In this document: in pieces, positions 46,707 through 55,968 of the stretch
Layout of the letters: each line of letters opens with the position of its first letter
Numbering within the stretch: the stretch's first letter is position 1
Source: Sphingomonas sp. AOB5
GTDB lineage: Bacteria; Pseudomonadota; Alphaproteobacteria; Sphingomonadales; Sphingomonadaceae
DNA length: 58,771 nucleotides
NCBI RefSeq assembly: GCF_029433115.1
Contig: NZ_JARNTV010000024.1
Location: 1-58,771, forward strand
Direction: 5' to 3'
Position numbers and translations under genes: made by a program
Notes under the pieces: model-generated
The model's input: the letters and a program-made list of their open reading frames with translations, nothing else
The model's database searches: none
Told to the model about the DNA's origin: nothing

Positions 46707-47057
46707 ATGGATCGCAATTCGAAGGAGCAGGCGCTGCGCCTGCATGAGTGCCTCGACTATATCGGCCTGCGCGCTCAGGCGACTTCGGTGGGCCTGTTGC
46801 AGCTTTGCGCGGAACTGGTCGCGGTCGGCGTGCTCGATGACGACGCGGTCGACCGGATCAAGGACGCCATCCAGCACGACATCACCGTCTCGCGCCCGCG
46901 CAAGCATGGCCAGATGGAATTCGAGACGGTGCTGCGCAAGCGGCTGGACGCCGTGTTCCCCCGCGTCGCCGACCCGACCATCGGCATCCGCGTGGGCACC
47001 GCCTGCGACATGAAGGTGGCGATGGGCGATGTATCGCCTGTGACAGCGCCGAACTAA
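46707..47057 (+). CDS. Conserved hypothetical helical protein
   Basis: A 116-residue soluble protein, mostly helical in the first two thirds (LRLHECLDYIGLRAQATSVG, LLQLCAELVAVGVLDDDAVD). A C-terminal part contains VADPTIGIRVGTACDMKVAM. There is no known motif. The second of two tandem ATGs is chosen for its distance from GGAGAG. The 110 bases upstream show no other gene. Its stop overlaps that of the convergent yegD-like gene by four bases. Confidence 0.68.
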   Translation: MDRNSKEQALRLHECLDYIGLRAQATSVGLLQLCAELVAVGVLDDDAVDRIKDAIQHDITVSRPRKHGQMEFETVLRKRLDAVFPRVADPTIGIRVGTACDMKVAMGDVSPVTAPN

Positions 47058-48340
47058 CCGGCCCAGGCCGCCACATCCTCCTCCTGCGCGACCAGCGCGA
47101 GGCCGTGGGCGATCGAGGTCAGTTCGCCGCCCGATCCGATGCGAGCCTCGCCGAAGCGGGTTTCGAACAGGCGGCGCACGGCGGGGATCAGCGACGAGCC
47201 GCCGGTGAGGAAGACGCGGTCGATCGCCGTTTCCGCCACGCCTGCCGCGGCGAGGGCATTGTCTATCGTCGCTTCGATGCGGGCCAGATCGGGTGCGATC
47301 CATTCCTCGAACTGGGCGCGGGTCACTTCCGCCGAGATATCGATGCCACCGCCCGAGAAGGCGAAAGCCGCGGCTTCCTCGCCTGACAGCGCCCGCTTCA
47401 GCCGGCCGACGGCTTCGTAGAGCGGGAAACCCAGTTCATTCTCGATGATCGCGATCATCCGGCCGATGGCGGCAGGATCGCTGGCGGCATGCTGTAGCTT
47501 GTGGAGTTCCTCCAGCGTGCGGCGGTTTCGCATCAGCGCGAGCCGAGACCAGTCGCTGAAATCGGTGAAATAGCCGCGCGGGATCTCGAGCAACTTGTCG
47601 AACGAGCGGTAGCTGCCGCCCTGCCCCAGCATCGGCAGGACGAGCTTGTCGACGATGCGCGCGTCGAACCGGTCGCCAGCGATGCCGATACCCGCATGGC
47701 CGAGCGGGACGCAGCGCTGCGCCGCGCCGGGTTCTGCCACGCGGACGATAGAGAAATCGCTGGTGCCGCCGCCGAAATCGGCGACCAGGATCGTCGCGGG
47801 GTCGCTCAGCCGCCGCGCATAGCTGAACGCGGCGCCGACAGGCTCGTAGACATAGTGGATCTCGGTGCCGAGCGTGGCGAACATGGCGTCATAGCGCTCG
47901 CGCGCCAGTGCAGGGTCGGGGCGGCTGCCGGCATATTCTACCGGACGGCCCACCACGATGCGATCAGGCATCTTGTCGAGCTTGCCGCCCGCATGGCTCA
48001 CCAGCTTGCGGAGAAAGGCCTGGCCGAGTTCCTCGAAGCGGAGCCGCTTGCCGAAGATCGCGGCATGCTCGAACGAAGCACTGGCCGCGACCGACTTGAA
48101 CGACTGGATGAAGCGGCTGCCCTCGGGATATTCGAGATATTCGGCGATGGCCCATGGCCCGGCCTCGACCGCCATGCCGCCGCGCACGGTCTCGTCTTCC
48201 CAGAAGCACAAGGCCGAGCGGAATACCGATCCGGTCGCGGCAGGCGCGGCGAATTCGACCATCTCGGGCGCGCCGCCGTCCGCGGCCAGCGCAGCCACGC
48301 TGTTCGTCGTGCCGAAATCGAGGCCGAGCGCATTCGTCAC
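47054..48340 (-). CDS. YegD-like Hsp70-family protein
   Basis: This 428-residue protein is an actin-fold ATPase of the Hsp70 superfamily without the peptide-binding domain of DnaK. Nucleotide-site motifs are GLDFGTTNSVAAL, the phosphate-2 loop LVADFGGGTSDFSIV and the adenosine-site LTGGSSLIPAVRRLFE. It matches YegD-type chaperone-like proteins, whose clients are unknown. It is 75 bases downstream of dnaB on the same strand, with a hairpin between. Confidence 0.88.
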   Translation of the reverse strand: MTNALGLDFGTTNSVAALAADGGAPEMVEFAAPAATGSVFRSALCFWEDETVRGGMAVEAGPWAIAEYLEYPEGSRFIQSFKSVAASASFEHAAIFGKRLRFEELGQAFLRKLVSHAGGKLDKMPDRIVVGRPVEYAGSRPDPALARERYDAMFATLGTEIHYVYEPVGAAFSYARRLSDPATILVADFGGGTSDFSIVRVAEPGAAQRCVPLGHAGIGIAGDRFDARIVDKLVLPMLGQGGSYRSFDKLLEIPRGYFTDFSDWSRLALMRNRRTLEELHKLQHAASDPAAIGRMIAIIENELGFPLYEAVGRLKRALSGEEAAAFAFSGGGIDISAEVTRAQFEEWIAPDLARIEATIDNALAAAGVAETAIDRVFLTGGSSLIPAVRRLFETRFGEARIGSGGELTSIAHGLALVAQEEDVAAWAG

Positions 48341-48366
48341 GTCCGAAACTGCCTGTGCTGCCGTTG

Positions 48367-48390
48367 GGGGACGGCGCCTATGGCGTCCCC
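48367..48390. terminator. Hairpin between dnaB and the yegD-like gene
   Basis: GGGGACG and CGTCCCC (7-bp perfect arms, extendable by TTG/CAA outside) around a 10-base loop, in the 75-base spacer after the dnaB stop. There is no T-run, so it is a weak terminator or an mRNA-end stabiliser. Confidence 0.4.
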
Positions 48391-48415
48391 AAGCGCATCG
48401 GGCAAGCGCAGACGG

Positions 48416-49909
48416 TCAATAACCGCCGGGAACGAGATCGCTGAACTTGGTGAACTGACGCTCGAAGCGCAGATCGACCGAGCCGGTGGCGCCGTGACGC
48501 TGCTTGGCGATGATCACCGTCGCCTTGTTCGCCACCTCTTGCTGGTGATCGAACCACGCCTGGTATTTGGCGATCTCGTCGGGTGTCGAGCGATCGGTCG
48601 GCTGGGCCGGTGCCTTGAAATCGTGATAATATTCGTCGCGATAGACGAACATCACGATGTCCGCGTCCTGCTCGATCGAGCCGGATTCACGAAGGTCGGA
48701 CAGCTGGGGGCGCTTGTCCTCGCGGCTTTCGACGCCGCGGCTGAGCTGGGAAAGCGCGATCACCGGAACGTGGAGTTCCTTGGCGAGCGTCTTCAGGCCG
48801 CGGCTGATTTCCGAGATTTCCTGCACGCGGCCATCGCCTTGGCTGCGGCTGGAGCCGGTGAGCAGCTGGAGATAGTCGACCACGACCATGCCGATCTTGT
48901 GCTGGCGCTTCAGACGCCGCGCCCGGGTGCGCAGCGCGGCGATGGTGAGGCCGGGCGTATCGTCGATGAACAGCGGAAGCTGCTCAAGATCGGCGGCGGC
49001 GCGGGCGAATTTCTGGAAGTTTGCCGGGCTGAGATCGCCGGTACGCAGTTTTTCCGACACGATCTCCGATTGTTCGGACAGGATACGCATCGCCAGCTGA
49101 TCGGCCGACATTTCGAGGCTGAAGAAAGCGACCGGTGCGCCGATCGACTTTTCCTCGTCGATCCCGGCTTCCTTGTCGTCGATCCAGCGGCGCGCGGCGT
49201 TGAACGCGATGTTGGTGGCGAGCGAGGTCTTGCCCATGCCCGGGCGCCCGGCGAGGATGATCAGGTCCGAACGGTTCATGCCGCCGGTCATCGCGTTCAG
49301 GTCCGACAGGCCCGAGGTGATGCCCGACACGCTGCCGCCCGAGTTCATCGCGCGCTCGGCCTGTTTCACCGCAAGCGCGGCGGCGCGGGTGAAGCTCTTG
49401 GCCCCGCCCTCGCTGTCGCCCTTCTCGGCGACTTCGTAGAGCTTGAGTTCGGCAATCTCGATCTGCTTGGCGGGATTGATGTCCACGCTGGTGTCGAGCG
49501 CGCCATCGACCATGTCCCGACCGACTGTCACCAGCGCGCGGAGCATGGCGAGGTCATAGACCTGATCCGCGAATGCCCGTGCGCCGATCAGGCTGGCCGG
49601 ATTGCCGGTGAGCTGCGCCAGATAGGCCGGACCGCCCAGTTCCTTCATCGCCGGGTCCGCGGCGAACATCGGGCGCAGGGTGACCGGAGTCGCGAGGCGG
49701 TTGTCACCGACCAGAAACGCGATCTGCTCGTAGATGCGGCCGTGAAGCGGCTCGAAGAAATGCTCGGGACGCAGTTTCTGGAGTACGTCCTCGGCGATGC
49801 GATTGTCGATCATCATCGCGCCGAGCAGCGCAGCTTCCGCCTCGATGTTCGCGGGAAGCTGCACGCCTTCGGGCGCGCCGGGGGCGGGAAAGGGAATCGG
49901 CTGGGCCAT
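48416..49909 (-). CDS. dnaB: Replicative DNA helicase DnaB
   Basis: A 497-residue helicase: an N-terminal primase-binding domain (NIEAEAALLGAMMIDNRIAE), a linker, and a C-terminal RecA-like motor with Walker A GRPGMGKTS (about 221-229), FFSLEMSADQLAMRIL, Walker B VVVDYLQLL and the arginine-finger region ALSQLSRGVESREDKRPQLS followed by DLRESGSIEQDADIVMF. There is no intein. The ATG at 49909 is preferred over a TTG six bases upstream. It is divergent from the UPF0262 gene. Confidence 0.97.
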   Translation of the reverse strand: MAQPIPFPAPGAPEGVQLPANIEAEAALLGAMMIDNRIAEDVLQKLRPEHFFEPLHGRIYEQIAFLVGDNRLATPVTLRPMFAADPAMKELGGPAYLAQLTGNPASLIGARAFADQVYDLAMLRALVTVGRDMVDGALDTSVDINPAKQIEIAELKLYEVAEKGDSEGGAKSFTRAAALAVKQAERAMNSGGSVSGITSGLSDLNAMTGGMNRSDLIILAGRPGMGKTSLATNIAFNAARRWIDDKEAGIDEEKSIGAPVAFFSLEMSADQLAMRILSEQSEIVSEKLRTGDLSPANFQKFARAAADLEQLPLFIDDTPGLTIAALRTRARRLKRQHKIGMVVVDYLQLLTGSSRSQGDGRVQEISEISRGLKTLAKELHVPVIALSQLSRGVESREDKRPQLSDLRESGSIEQDADIVMFVYRDEYYHDFKAPAQPTDRSTPDEIAKYQAWFDHQQEVANKATVIIAKQRHGATGSVDLRFERQFTKFSDLVPGGY

Positions 49910-49989
49910 GGGCAATCCTGTCGTCGAGCGACCTTATAGCATCAACCACAACGCTTGTGGAAAACGGGGGAAACACGGATAGGGCGTGC

Positions 49990-50469
49990 ATGTCGGACCC
50001 GCGCATCATCGATGTCACGCTGGACGAGCGCACCATCCTGTGGCGCTCGGCCGATATCGAGCAGGAACGGCGCATCGCGATCTTCGACCTGATCGAGGAC
50101 AATCATTTCGCGCCGGTGCTGCGCAGCCCCGACTATGCCGGGCCGTTCAAGCTGCACCTGAGCGTGGAGGAGGGGCGGCTGGCGCTGCACATGATGCGCG
50201 CCGACGGGTCCCATCTCGAAACGCTTGTGCTGGGTCTCGCTCGATTCCGCCGCCCGATCCGGGATTACTTCGCGATTTGCGACAGTTACTATCAGGCGAT
50301 TCGCAACGCCTCGCCCGCGCAGATCGAAACGATCGACATGGCGCGGCGCGGCATCCACAACGAAGCGGCCGACCTGTTGAAGGAGCGGCTGGAGGGCAAG
50401 ATCGACGTGGATTTCGACACCGCCCGCCGGCTGTTCACGCTGATCTGCGTGCTGCACATCAAGGGCTGA
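49990..50469 (+). CDS. UPF0262 family protein
   Basis: This 159-residue protein matches the alphaproteobacterial UPF0262 family: IIDVTLDERTILWRSADIEQ, ERRIAIFDLIEDNHFAPV, GPFKLHLSVEEGRLALHM and the C-terminal DTARRLFTLICVLHIKG. Cytoplasmic, function unknown. The ATG at 49990 gives MSDPRIIDV. It lies four bases before the GH25 gene. Confidence 0.9.
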   Translation: MSDPRIIDVTLDERTILWRSADIEQERRIAIFDLIEDNHFAPVLRSPDYAGPFKLHLSVEEGRLALHMMRADGSHLETLVLGLARFRRPIRDYFAICDSYYQAIRNASPAQIETIDMARRGIHNEAADLLKERLEGKIDVDFDTARRLFTLICVLHIKG

Positions 50470-50472
50470 CCG

Positions 50473-51168
50473 GTGTCGCCTCGCGTTCTCTGGCGCAGAA
50501 CGCGCGTGTTCGCCGGGGTCACGCTGGCGCTGGCGCTGATCGGCCTCACCGGTTTCCTGCTGGCGATCAACTGGAAGCCCGACGAACGCGCCTTTCCCGA
50601 ACAGGGCATCGACGTGAGCGAGCGCAATGGCGCGATCAACTGGTGGGGCGTGAAGCGCGCCTATGGCGTGCGCTTCGTCTATGCCCGCGCGACGATGGGC
50701 GCGAAGGAGCGCGATGCGCGCTTCGCCGATTACTGGCGCGGCCTGTACGAAGCCGGCATCCCGCGCGGGGCGATCCATGTGTTCTCGCTGTGTCAGCTTG
50801 CCGCGGATCAGGCAGGCAATCTGGTCTCCACCGTGCCGCGGTCCGACGATCAGTTGCCGGTGGCGCTGATGCTCGATTTCGAGGGCAGCTGCCCTGCCCG
50901 GCCCGAACGCGACGTGGTGATCGGCGAGATCAACCGCTTTCTGGAGGGCGTGGAGGCGCATACCGGCAAGCCGGCGATCCTGAAGGTGTCCAGCGCGTTC
51001 GAGGATCGATATCGGGTCAGCGCCGGAATTCAGCGCAAGCTGTGGAGCGTGCAGGCCTTCTTCCCCGGATCCTATTTCGACAAGCCATGGACGATGTGGC
51101 AGGCATCGAGCTTCCGCCGCATCGAAGGCGTGGCGGGCATGGTCAACTGGAATGTGATGGTCAAATGA
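50473..51168 (+). CDS. GH25 lysozyme-like muramidase, membrane-anchored
   Basis: A 231-residue protein with an N-terminal helix (VFAGVTLALALIGLTGFLLA) and a GH25 barrel: GIDVSERNGAINWWGVKRA, FVYARATMGAKERDARFA, VALMLDFEGSC with the Asp/Glu pair, and WMWQASS-like TMWQASSFRRIEG. GH25 enzymes cleave the MurNAc-GlcNAc bond of peptidoglycan. The GTG start follows UPF0262 closely, and cdd overlaps its stop, so it is chromosomal and operonic. The lack of neighbouring phage genes argues against an endolysin. Confidence 0.88.
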   Translation: MSPRVLWRRTRVFAGVTLALALIGLTGFLLAINWKPDERAFPEQGIDVSERNGAINWWGVKRAYGVRFVYARATMGAKERDARFADYWRGLYEAGIPRGAIHVFSLCQLAADQAGNLVSTVPRSDDQLPVALMLDFEGSCPARPERDVVIGEINRFLEGVEAHTGKPAILKVSSAFEDRYRVSAGIQRKLWSVQAFFPGSYFDKPWTMWQASSFRRIEGVAGMVNWNVMVK

Positions 51169-51608
51169 GCGATGTGACACCGGCAATGCTGATCGCGGAG
51201 GCCCGCAAGGCCGCGCGCAACGCCTATGCACCCTATTCGGGCTTCGGCGTGGGGGCGGCGGTGCTGCTGACCGACGGGACGATCGTGACCGGCGCGAATT
51301 TCGAGAATGCGAGTTACGGCCTGTCGCTGTGTGCCGAGACGGTGGCGCTGGCGACGGTGAGCGCGCAAGGCCGGTTGCGCGACGTGGCGGAAATCGGGGT
51401 GATCGGCGGTCTGATCGGCCCCGATGGTCCGGCGGGCACGACGCCGGTCAGCCCTTGTGGCCGTTGCCGTCAGGTGATCAACGAAGCCGCCCAATTGGGC
51501 GACCGCGACCTGCCCGTCCATTGCGGCGCGGCGGAGGGAGACGCGATCACGACCTATCGCCTGTCCGAGCTGCTGCCGGCGGCGTTCGGGCCGAAGGATC
51601 TGATCTAG
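51165..51608 (+). CDS. cdd: Cytidine deaminase
   Basis: This 147-residue zinc enzyme deaminates cytidine and deoxycytidine for pyrimidine salvage. The zinc and catalytic residues are C56 and E58 (LCAETVAL), C98 and C101 (SPCGRC). YAPYSGFGVGAAVLL and FENASYG form the nucleoside site. It is the tetrameric short form. The ATG lies in the GH25 stop. Its TAG interlocks with the TAG of the convergent oxidoreductase through the shared CTAG at 51605-51608. Confidence 0.95.
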   Translation: MSDVTPAMLIAEARKAARNAYAPYSGFGVGAAVLLTDGTIVTGANFENASYGLSLCAETVALATVSAQGRLRDVAEIGVIGGLIGPDGPAGTTPVSPCGRCRQVINEAAQLGDRDLPVHCGAAEGDAITTYRLSELLPAAFGPKDLI

Positions 51609-52612
51609 CTCGCGATCCGCACCACGACCTTTCCCTTGGCACGGCCGGATTCGAGATAGGCGAAGGCCTGGTCGATCTCGGCGAAGGGGAAGGCGCGGTC
51701 GATTACCGGTTCGATCTTCCCCGCCTCGACCAGCGCGCCCAGTTCGGCGAGTTCCGCCCCGCTGGGGTGCATGAACAGATAACGATATCTGACGCCATGC
51801 CGCCGTGCCGCGGCGCGCGAGCCGAAGCTGGCGAGCCAGAACAGCGCCTGCAGACCGATGCCGCGGTTCAGATCCTTCCGGGCGGTTTCGGGTTCGGGGA
51901 GGCCCGCGACCGACACCACAGTGCCGCCCCGCTTCACCACGCCGAACGATTTTTGCAGTGTCTCGCCGCCGAGCAGATCGAACACACCGTCCATGTCGCG
52001 GACATGATCCTCGAAGCGCTGGCTGGTGTAATCGATCACGACATCCGCCCCGAGCCGCTCGACAAGTGCGCGGCCGCGCGGCGATGCGGTGGTGGTGACA
52101 TGCGCGCCGAGCCATTTGGCGATCTGGATTGCGAACGTGCCGACACCGCCCGCACCGCCCGGGATGAACACGCGGCTGCCGGGCTTGAGCTTCAATTCGT
52201 CGCGAAGCGCCTGAAGCGCGGTCAGCCCGGCCAGCGGGATGCCCGCGGCGGCTTCGAAATCGAGCGATGGTGGGATCGGCGCTGCGATATCCTCGTGCGC
52301 CACCGCATATTCGGCGAAGGCGCCCATGCGCGCCTTGTCGGTGCGGACGAATACGCTGTCGCCGGCAGCGAAGCGGGTGACGCCCTGCCCCACTGCTTCG
52401 ACAACCCCGGCGAACTCGTTACCCATCACGGCGGGGAGCGTGTAGCGCTGCACGACCTTGAGCATGCCCTGGCGGATCTTGAAATCGACCGGGTTCAGGC
52501 CCGCGGCATGCACGCGCACCAGTATCTCGTTCGGACCGGGTTCGGGGCGCGGCACTTCGCGCAATTCGGCGACTTGTGGGCCGCCATATCTCGTCAGCAC
52601 GAACGCTTTCAT
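51605..52612 (-). CDS. Zinc-independent MDR-family NAD(P)H oxidoreductase (quinone oxidoreductase-like)
   Basis: A 335-residue medium-chain dehydrogenase/reductase. The N-terminal GroES-like domain begins MKAFVLTRYGGPQVAELREV and contains AAGLNPVDFKIRQG without zinc ligands. The Rossmann domain carries GGAGGVGTFAIQIAKWLGAH. This is the quinone-oxidoreductase / enoyl reductase branch. The substrate is unknown. The ATG at 52612 is the family start. Monocistronic and divergent from the esterase gene. Confidence 0.92.
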   Translation of the reverse strand: MKAFVLTRYGGPQVAELREVPRPEPGPNEILVRVHAAGLNPVDFKIRQGMLKVVQRYTLPAVMGNEFAGVVEAVGQGVTRFAAGDSVFVRTDKARMGAFAEYAVAHEDIAAPIPPSLDFEAAAGIPLAGLTALQALRDELKLKPGSRVFIPGGAGGVGTFAIQIAKWLGAHVTTTASPRGRALVERLGADVVIDYTSQRFEDHVRDMDGVFDLLGGETLQKSFGVVKRGGTVVSVAGLPEPETARKDLNRGIGLQALFWLASFGSRAAARRHGVRYRYLFMHPSGAELAELGALVEAGKIEPVIDRAFPFAEIDQAFAYLESGRAKGKVVVRIAS

Positions 52613-52740
52613 GCGCGCGACTATGCCGCAAAGATGCGGGCGCCGAAAGGCGATCCCGCGCAGGTGAGTTAGCGCTATCATTCTTCGCTTGCCATGCGCG
52701 CGCAGCACGGCAAGGTGCGTCAAAAGTGGAGGAGAGAGAT

Positions 52741-54690
52741 ATGCCGTCGAGACTGGCCAAGGCGATTTTGACAGCGTTGACGTGTTGCGTGGCGCCTTTC
52801 GCCTCCGCGCAGACTCTGCTCCATCCGATGTTTCAGGATCACGCCGTGCTTCAGCGCGACAAGCCGCTGCCGATATGGGGTGCAGCCAAGCCGGGCGAGC
52901 AGGTCAGCATCGAGATCGCAGGCAACAGCACGACGGCAACGGCAGATCGGGAAGGCAATTGGCGCGCGACCCTTCGCCCGATGCCGGCGGGCGGACCCTT
53001 TACGCTTGGCGTGACGGCGGGTGGGGTGACGCAGACGATCAGCGACGTGCTGATCGGCGAGGTCTGGCTGTGTTCGGGCCAGTCGAACATGGAATTCTCG
53101 GTCTCGCAGGGCCTCAACGCCCAGAGCGAGATCGCCAACGCCAATGATCCGCAGATGCGCCTGCTGAGCGTCAGCCGCGATTCCGCGCCCAACCCGCTCG
53201 CCACGTTCGGCAAGCCGGTATCGTGGCAGAAGGTGACGCCGGCCAGTATCGCCGACTTTTCCGCCGCCTGTTATTTCATGGCGCGCGACCTGAAGGGGCG
53301 GCTGAACGTGCCGTTCGGGCTGATCGATGCGACCTGGGGCGGCACTGCGGTGAATGCGTGGCGCAGCGCGGCGTCGCTTGCCGTCGATCCCGCCGCCAGC
53401 GAGAGCGGCGCGCTGCTGGCGCTGCATCGCAAGGATCCAACGGCTTCGGCTAAGCAATGGGGCGAGACATGGACCCGCTGGTGGCGCGAGCGCAGCGGGG
53501 ACGCGGCCGGGCGCGAGCCGTGGCAGGCCGGTGCGCCGGGTGACTGGGCCACCCTGCCCGCCTTCGATTTCTGGGAGAAATGGGGTGTGCCGCAGCTCGA
53601 GGCCTATAACGGCATCGTCTGGTACCGCACCGAGATCACGCTGACCGACGCACAGGCGAAACAGGCCGTCTCGATCGACCTCGGCATCGTCGACGATATG
53701 GACATGAGCTTCGTCAACGGCATTCCCGTGGGCACGACGAACATGTGGGACGCGTTGCGATCCTATCCGCTGGCCCCCGGCACGCTGAAGGCCGGCGTGA
53801 ACCGGATCGTGATCAGCGCGCTCGACACGTTCGGTCCCGGCGGCGCCTATGGAAAGCCCGAGCAGCGCGTGATCCGCTTGCGCGACGGCAGCACGATCCC
53901 GCTGCCCGAGGCCTCGAAATGGCAATACAGGGTCACGCCCGGCATCGGCGATCCGCCGCATGCGCCATGGGAGACCATCGCGGGGCTTTCGGGCATCTAT
54001 AACGGCATGATCGCGCCGATCGGACCCTATGGGCTGCGCGGCGTCGCCTGGTATCAGGGCGAGGCGGATACCGGCGTTCCGGCGGGCTATGCCGGGCGTC
54101 TGGCCGGGCTGATGTCGGGATGGCGCACGCAGTTCGGCGATACCGGCCTGCCCTTCCTGATCGTCCAGCTTGCCAATTGGGGCGCGCCGAACACCGCGCC
54201 GATGGAGAGCGGCACCGCGGGCGTACGCGACGAACAGCGCCGCGCGGTCGCGGGCGATCCCAATGCCGCGCTGATCGTGGCGGTCGATCTGGGCGATGTG
54301 TGGGACATCCATCCCGCCAACAAGCAGGAAGTCGGCCGCCGTCTGGCGCTGGGCGCGCGGGCAAAGGCCTATGGCGAGCAATTGCCATGGTCCGGCCCCT
54401 GGGCGGTGAAGGCGAGCAAGGGGCCCGATGGCGTGCGGGTGCGCTTTGCCGGCTTCGATCGTGCGCTGGTCGCCTATTCCGCCAGCGATCCGATCGGGTT
54501 CGAACTGTGCGGGACGGCCTATGGCAGCTGCCGCTTTGTGCCTGCGCGGATCGACGGGGGCGATGTGGTCCTGGCGCCCGGCACCGGTCAGGCAGCTCGC
54601 GTGCGTTTCTGCTGGGGGGATAGTCCGCGGTGCAACCTGTACGACAAGGCAGGGCTGCCCGCGGCGCCGTTCGAGCTGGCGGTAGAGTAG
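52741..54690 (+). CDS. Exported sialate O-acetylesterase-family protein
   Basis: This 649-residue protein has a signal peptide (ILTALTCCVAPFASAQ), an N-terminal beta domain (FQDHAVLQRDKPLPIWG), and a SASA/SGNH catalytic domain split by a jellyroll insert (about 270-400, with WYRTEITLTDAQAKQAVSID). The nucleophile is S115 in CSGQSNMEFS, and the Asp-x-His pair lies in DIHPANKQEVG near the C-terminal third. Related enzymes remove acetyl groups from sialic acids or plant polysaccharides. The latter is more likely here. The ATG at 52741 follows GGAGGAGAG. Confidence 0.9.
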   Translation: MPSRLAKAILTALTCCVAPFASAQTLLHPMFQDHAVLQRDKPLPIWGAAKPGEQVSIEIAGNSTTATADREGNWRATLRPMPAGGPFTLGVTAGGVTQTISDVLIGEVWLCSGQSNMEFSVSQGLNAQSEIANANDPQMRLLSVSRDSAPNPLATFGKPVSWQKVTPASIADFSAACYFMARDLKGRLNVPFGLIDATWGGTAVNAWRSAASLAVDPAASESGALLALHRKDPTASAKQWGETWTRWWRERSGDAAGREPWQAGAPGDWATLPAFDFWEKWGVPQLEAYNGIVWYRTEITLTDAQAKQAVSIDLGIVDDMDMSFVNGIPVGTTNMWDALRSYPLAPGTLKAGVNRIVISALDTFGPGGAYGKPEQRVIRLRDGSTIPLPEASKWQYRVTPGIGDPPHAPWETIAGLSGIYNGMIAPIGPYGLRGVAWYQGEADTGVPAGYAGRLAGLMSGWRTQFGDTGLPFLIVQLANWGAPNTAPMESGTAGVRDEQRRAVAGDPNAALIVAVDLGDVWDIHPANKQEVGRRLALGARAKAYGEQLPWSGPWAVKASKGPDGVRVRFAGFDRALVAYSASDPIGFELCGTAYGSCRFVPARIDGGDVVLAPGTGQAARVRFCWGDSPRCNLYDKAGLPAAPFELAVE

Positions 54691-54698
54691 CTGTAGTC

Positions 54699-55181
54699 TT
54701 AGGGCGCGAGTTCGCCGGAGCGGGCTTCACCCTTGGACTTGTCCCATTCCTGCTTGAGCAGTTGCTGGACATTGCTCTCGATAAGCTCGAGCCGGGTATA
54801 GGCCTCGATCGGATCGTTGCGCTCGACCGCAAGGATCAGCGCCTGAAGCGCGTCTGATATCGCGATATCCAGCTTGTGCTTCTCTTCCCGGCTGGGATTG
54901 AGGCGCAGCCGGATGGCGATGCGCTGTTCGTCGAGCGCTCCCAGCGTTTCGGCGGTTCGCGTTTCCAGCGCCGCGCGCACCGCCGGGTAAAGTGCGCCGG
55001 TGGCTTTCCGAAGCTCCTCGCGCCACTTCGCACGCTCGGTGGTGACCGTAGTCACAAACAGGTTCTTCCGCGCGACGGCGATGGTCGACATGTAGAGCAG
55101 CCAAGCACCCAGTATCGCACCCGATACGGTAATCAGCGCCGCCGCCACTTCGGGCGACATGCCAGTGAACCAGCAAAACAT
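54699..55181 (-). CDS. Single-helix membrane protein with coiled-coil body
   Basis: A 160-residue protein with an N-terminal transmembrane helix (VAAALITVSGAILGAWLLYM) and then a long charged helical region (TERAKWREELRKATGALYPA, RLRLNPSREEKHKLDIAISD) ending in a Lys/Glu-rich tail. No family is recognised. It resembles the small DUF proteins with a phage-type or membrane scaffold look, but nothing supports a function. The start at 55181 is a methionine just before the helix. It is divergent from dcd. Confidence 0.7.
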   Translation of the reverse strand: MFCWFTGMSPEVAAALITVSGAILGAWLLYMSTIAVARKNLFVTTVTTERAKWREELRKATGALYPAVRAALETRTAETLGALDEQRIAIRLRLNPSREEKHKLDIAISDALQALILAVERNDPIEAYTRLELIESNVQQLLKQEWDKSKGEARSGELAP

Positions 55182-55302
55182 CCTGTCCCTTTCGGATCGC
55201 GGTCCCTGATCGCCGCGCATTTCGCGCCGTCATATCGCGATGCAGAGCCTCGGCGCCAATACCCCCCTTGCCCCGCGCGCGCGGACCCGCGAAAGCTCTG
55301 TC

Positions 55303-55857
55303 ATGTCCATTCTTTCCGACCGCTGGATTCGCGAACAGGCAACCACCAACGGCATGATCGAGCCGTTCGTCGAGGCGCAGCGCCGCGAGGGCTGCATCAG
55401 CTATGGCCTGAGCTCGTACGGCTATGACGCGCGCGTCGCCGACGAGTTCAAGATCTTCACCAATATCGACAGTGCGGTGGTGGATCCGAAGGATTTCTCG
55501 TCGACCAGCTTCGTCGATCGCAAGACCGATGTGTGCATCATTCCGCCCAACAGCTTCGCGCTGGCGCGGACGGTGGAATATTTCCGGGTGCCGCGCGACG
55601 TGCTGGTGATCTGCCTCGGCAAATCGACCTATGCGCGGTGCGGGATCATCGTGAACGTGACGCCGCTGGAGCCCGAATGGGAAGGCCATGTCACGCTGGA
55701 ATTCTCGAACACGACGCCGCTGCCCGCGAAAATCTATGCCAATGAAGGCGCATGCCAGTTCCTGTTCCTGAAGGGCAACGAGCCCTGCGAGACCAGTTAT
55801 GCCGACCGCGCCGGCAAATATATGGGCCAGCGCGGCGTGACGCTGCCGCGGCTCTGA
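55303..55857 (+). CDS. dcd: dCTP deaminase
   Basis: This 184-residue trimeric enzyme makes dUTP from dCTP, the main route to thymidylate in proteobacteria. Family motifs are [40 protein letters not shown] and [10 protein letters not shown], with E133 as the catalytic glutamate, plus [12 protein letters not shown] at the C-terminus. The ATG at 55303 gives [13 protein letters not shown]. Single gene followed by a terminator-like hairpin that belongs to the convergent gene. Confidence 0.96.
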   Translation: MSILSDRWIREQATTNGMIEPFVEAQRREGCISYGLSSYGYDARVADEFKIFTNIDSAVVDPKDFSSTSFVDRKTDVCIIPPNSFALARTVEYFRVPRDVLVICLGKSTYARCGIIVNVTPLEPEWEGHVTLEFSNTTPLPAKIYANEGACQFLFLKGNEPCETSYADRAGKYMGQRGVTLPRL

Positions 55858-55883
55858 CGCCGCACGGCAGGGCTACTGCCGCA

Positions 55884-55918
55884 AAAGAAAACCCTCCCCG
55901 GCCGGAGCCGGAAAGGGT
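55884..55918 (-). terminator. Rho-independent terminator of the TPR gene
   Basis: On the minus strand: ACCCTTTCCGGC, CTCCGG loop region, GCCGGGGAGGGT, then TTTTCTTTT. The T-rich tail is on the minus-strand 3' side, so it ends transcripts of the TPR gene at 55969-56334 and may also act on dcd in reverse. Confidence 0.75.
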
Positions 55919-55968
55919 CAGTCACTTCTGACGAAATACAGGCCGTTTCCAGCCTCGAAGCCGTACGA

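Noticed and set aside
47501..49939. An 812-codon plus-strand open frame opposite dnaB and the yegD-like gene
   Set aside because: It spans two well-supported genes on the other strand, crosses their intergenic hairpin and has no recognisable motif. It is a codon-bias artefact.
50473..51168. GH25 lysozyme as a possible phage endolysin
   Set aside because: No holin, integrase, capsid or tail genes nearby. It is embedded in a housekeeping operon (UPF0262, cdd) and has its own membrane anchor.
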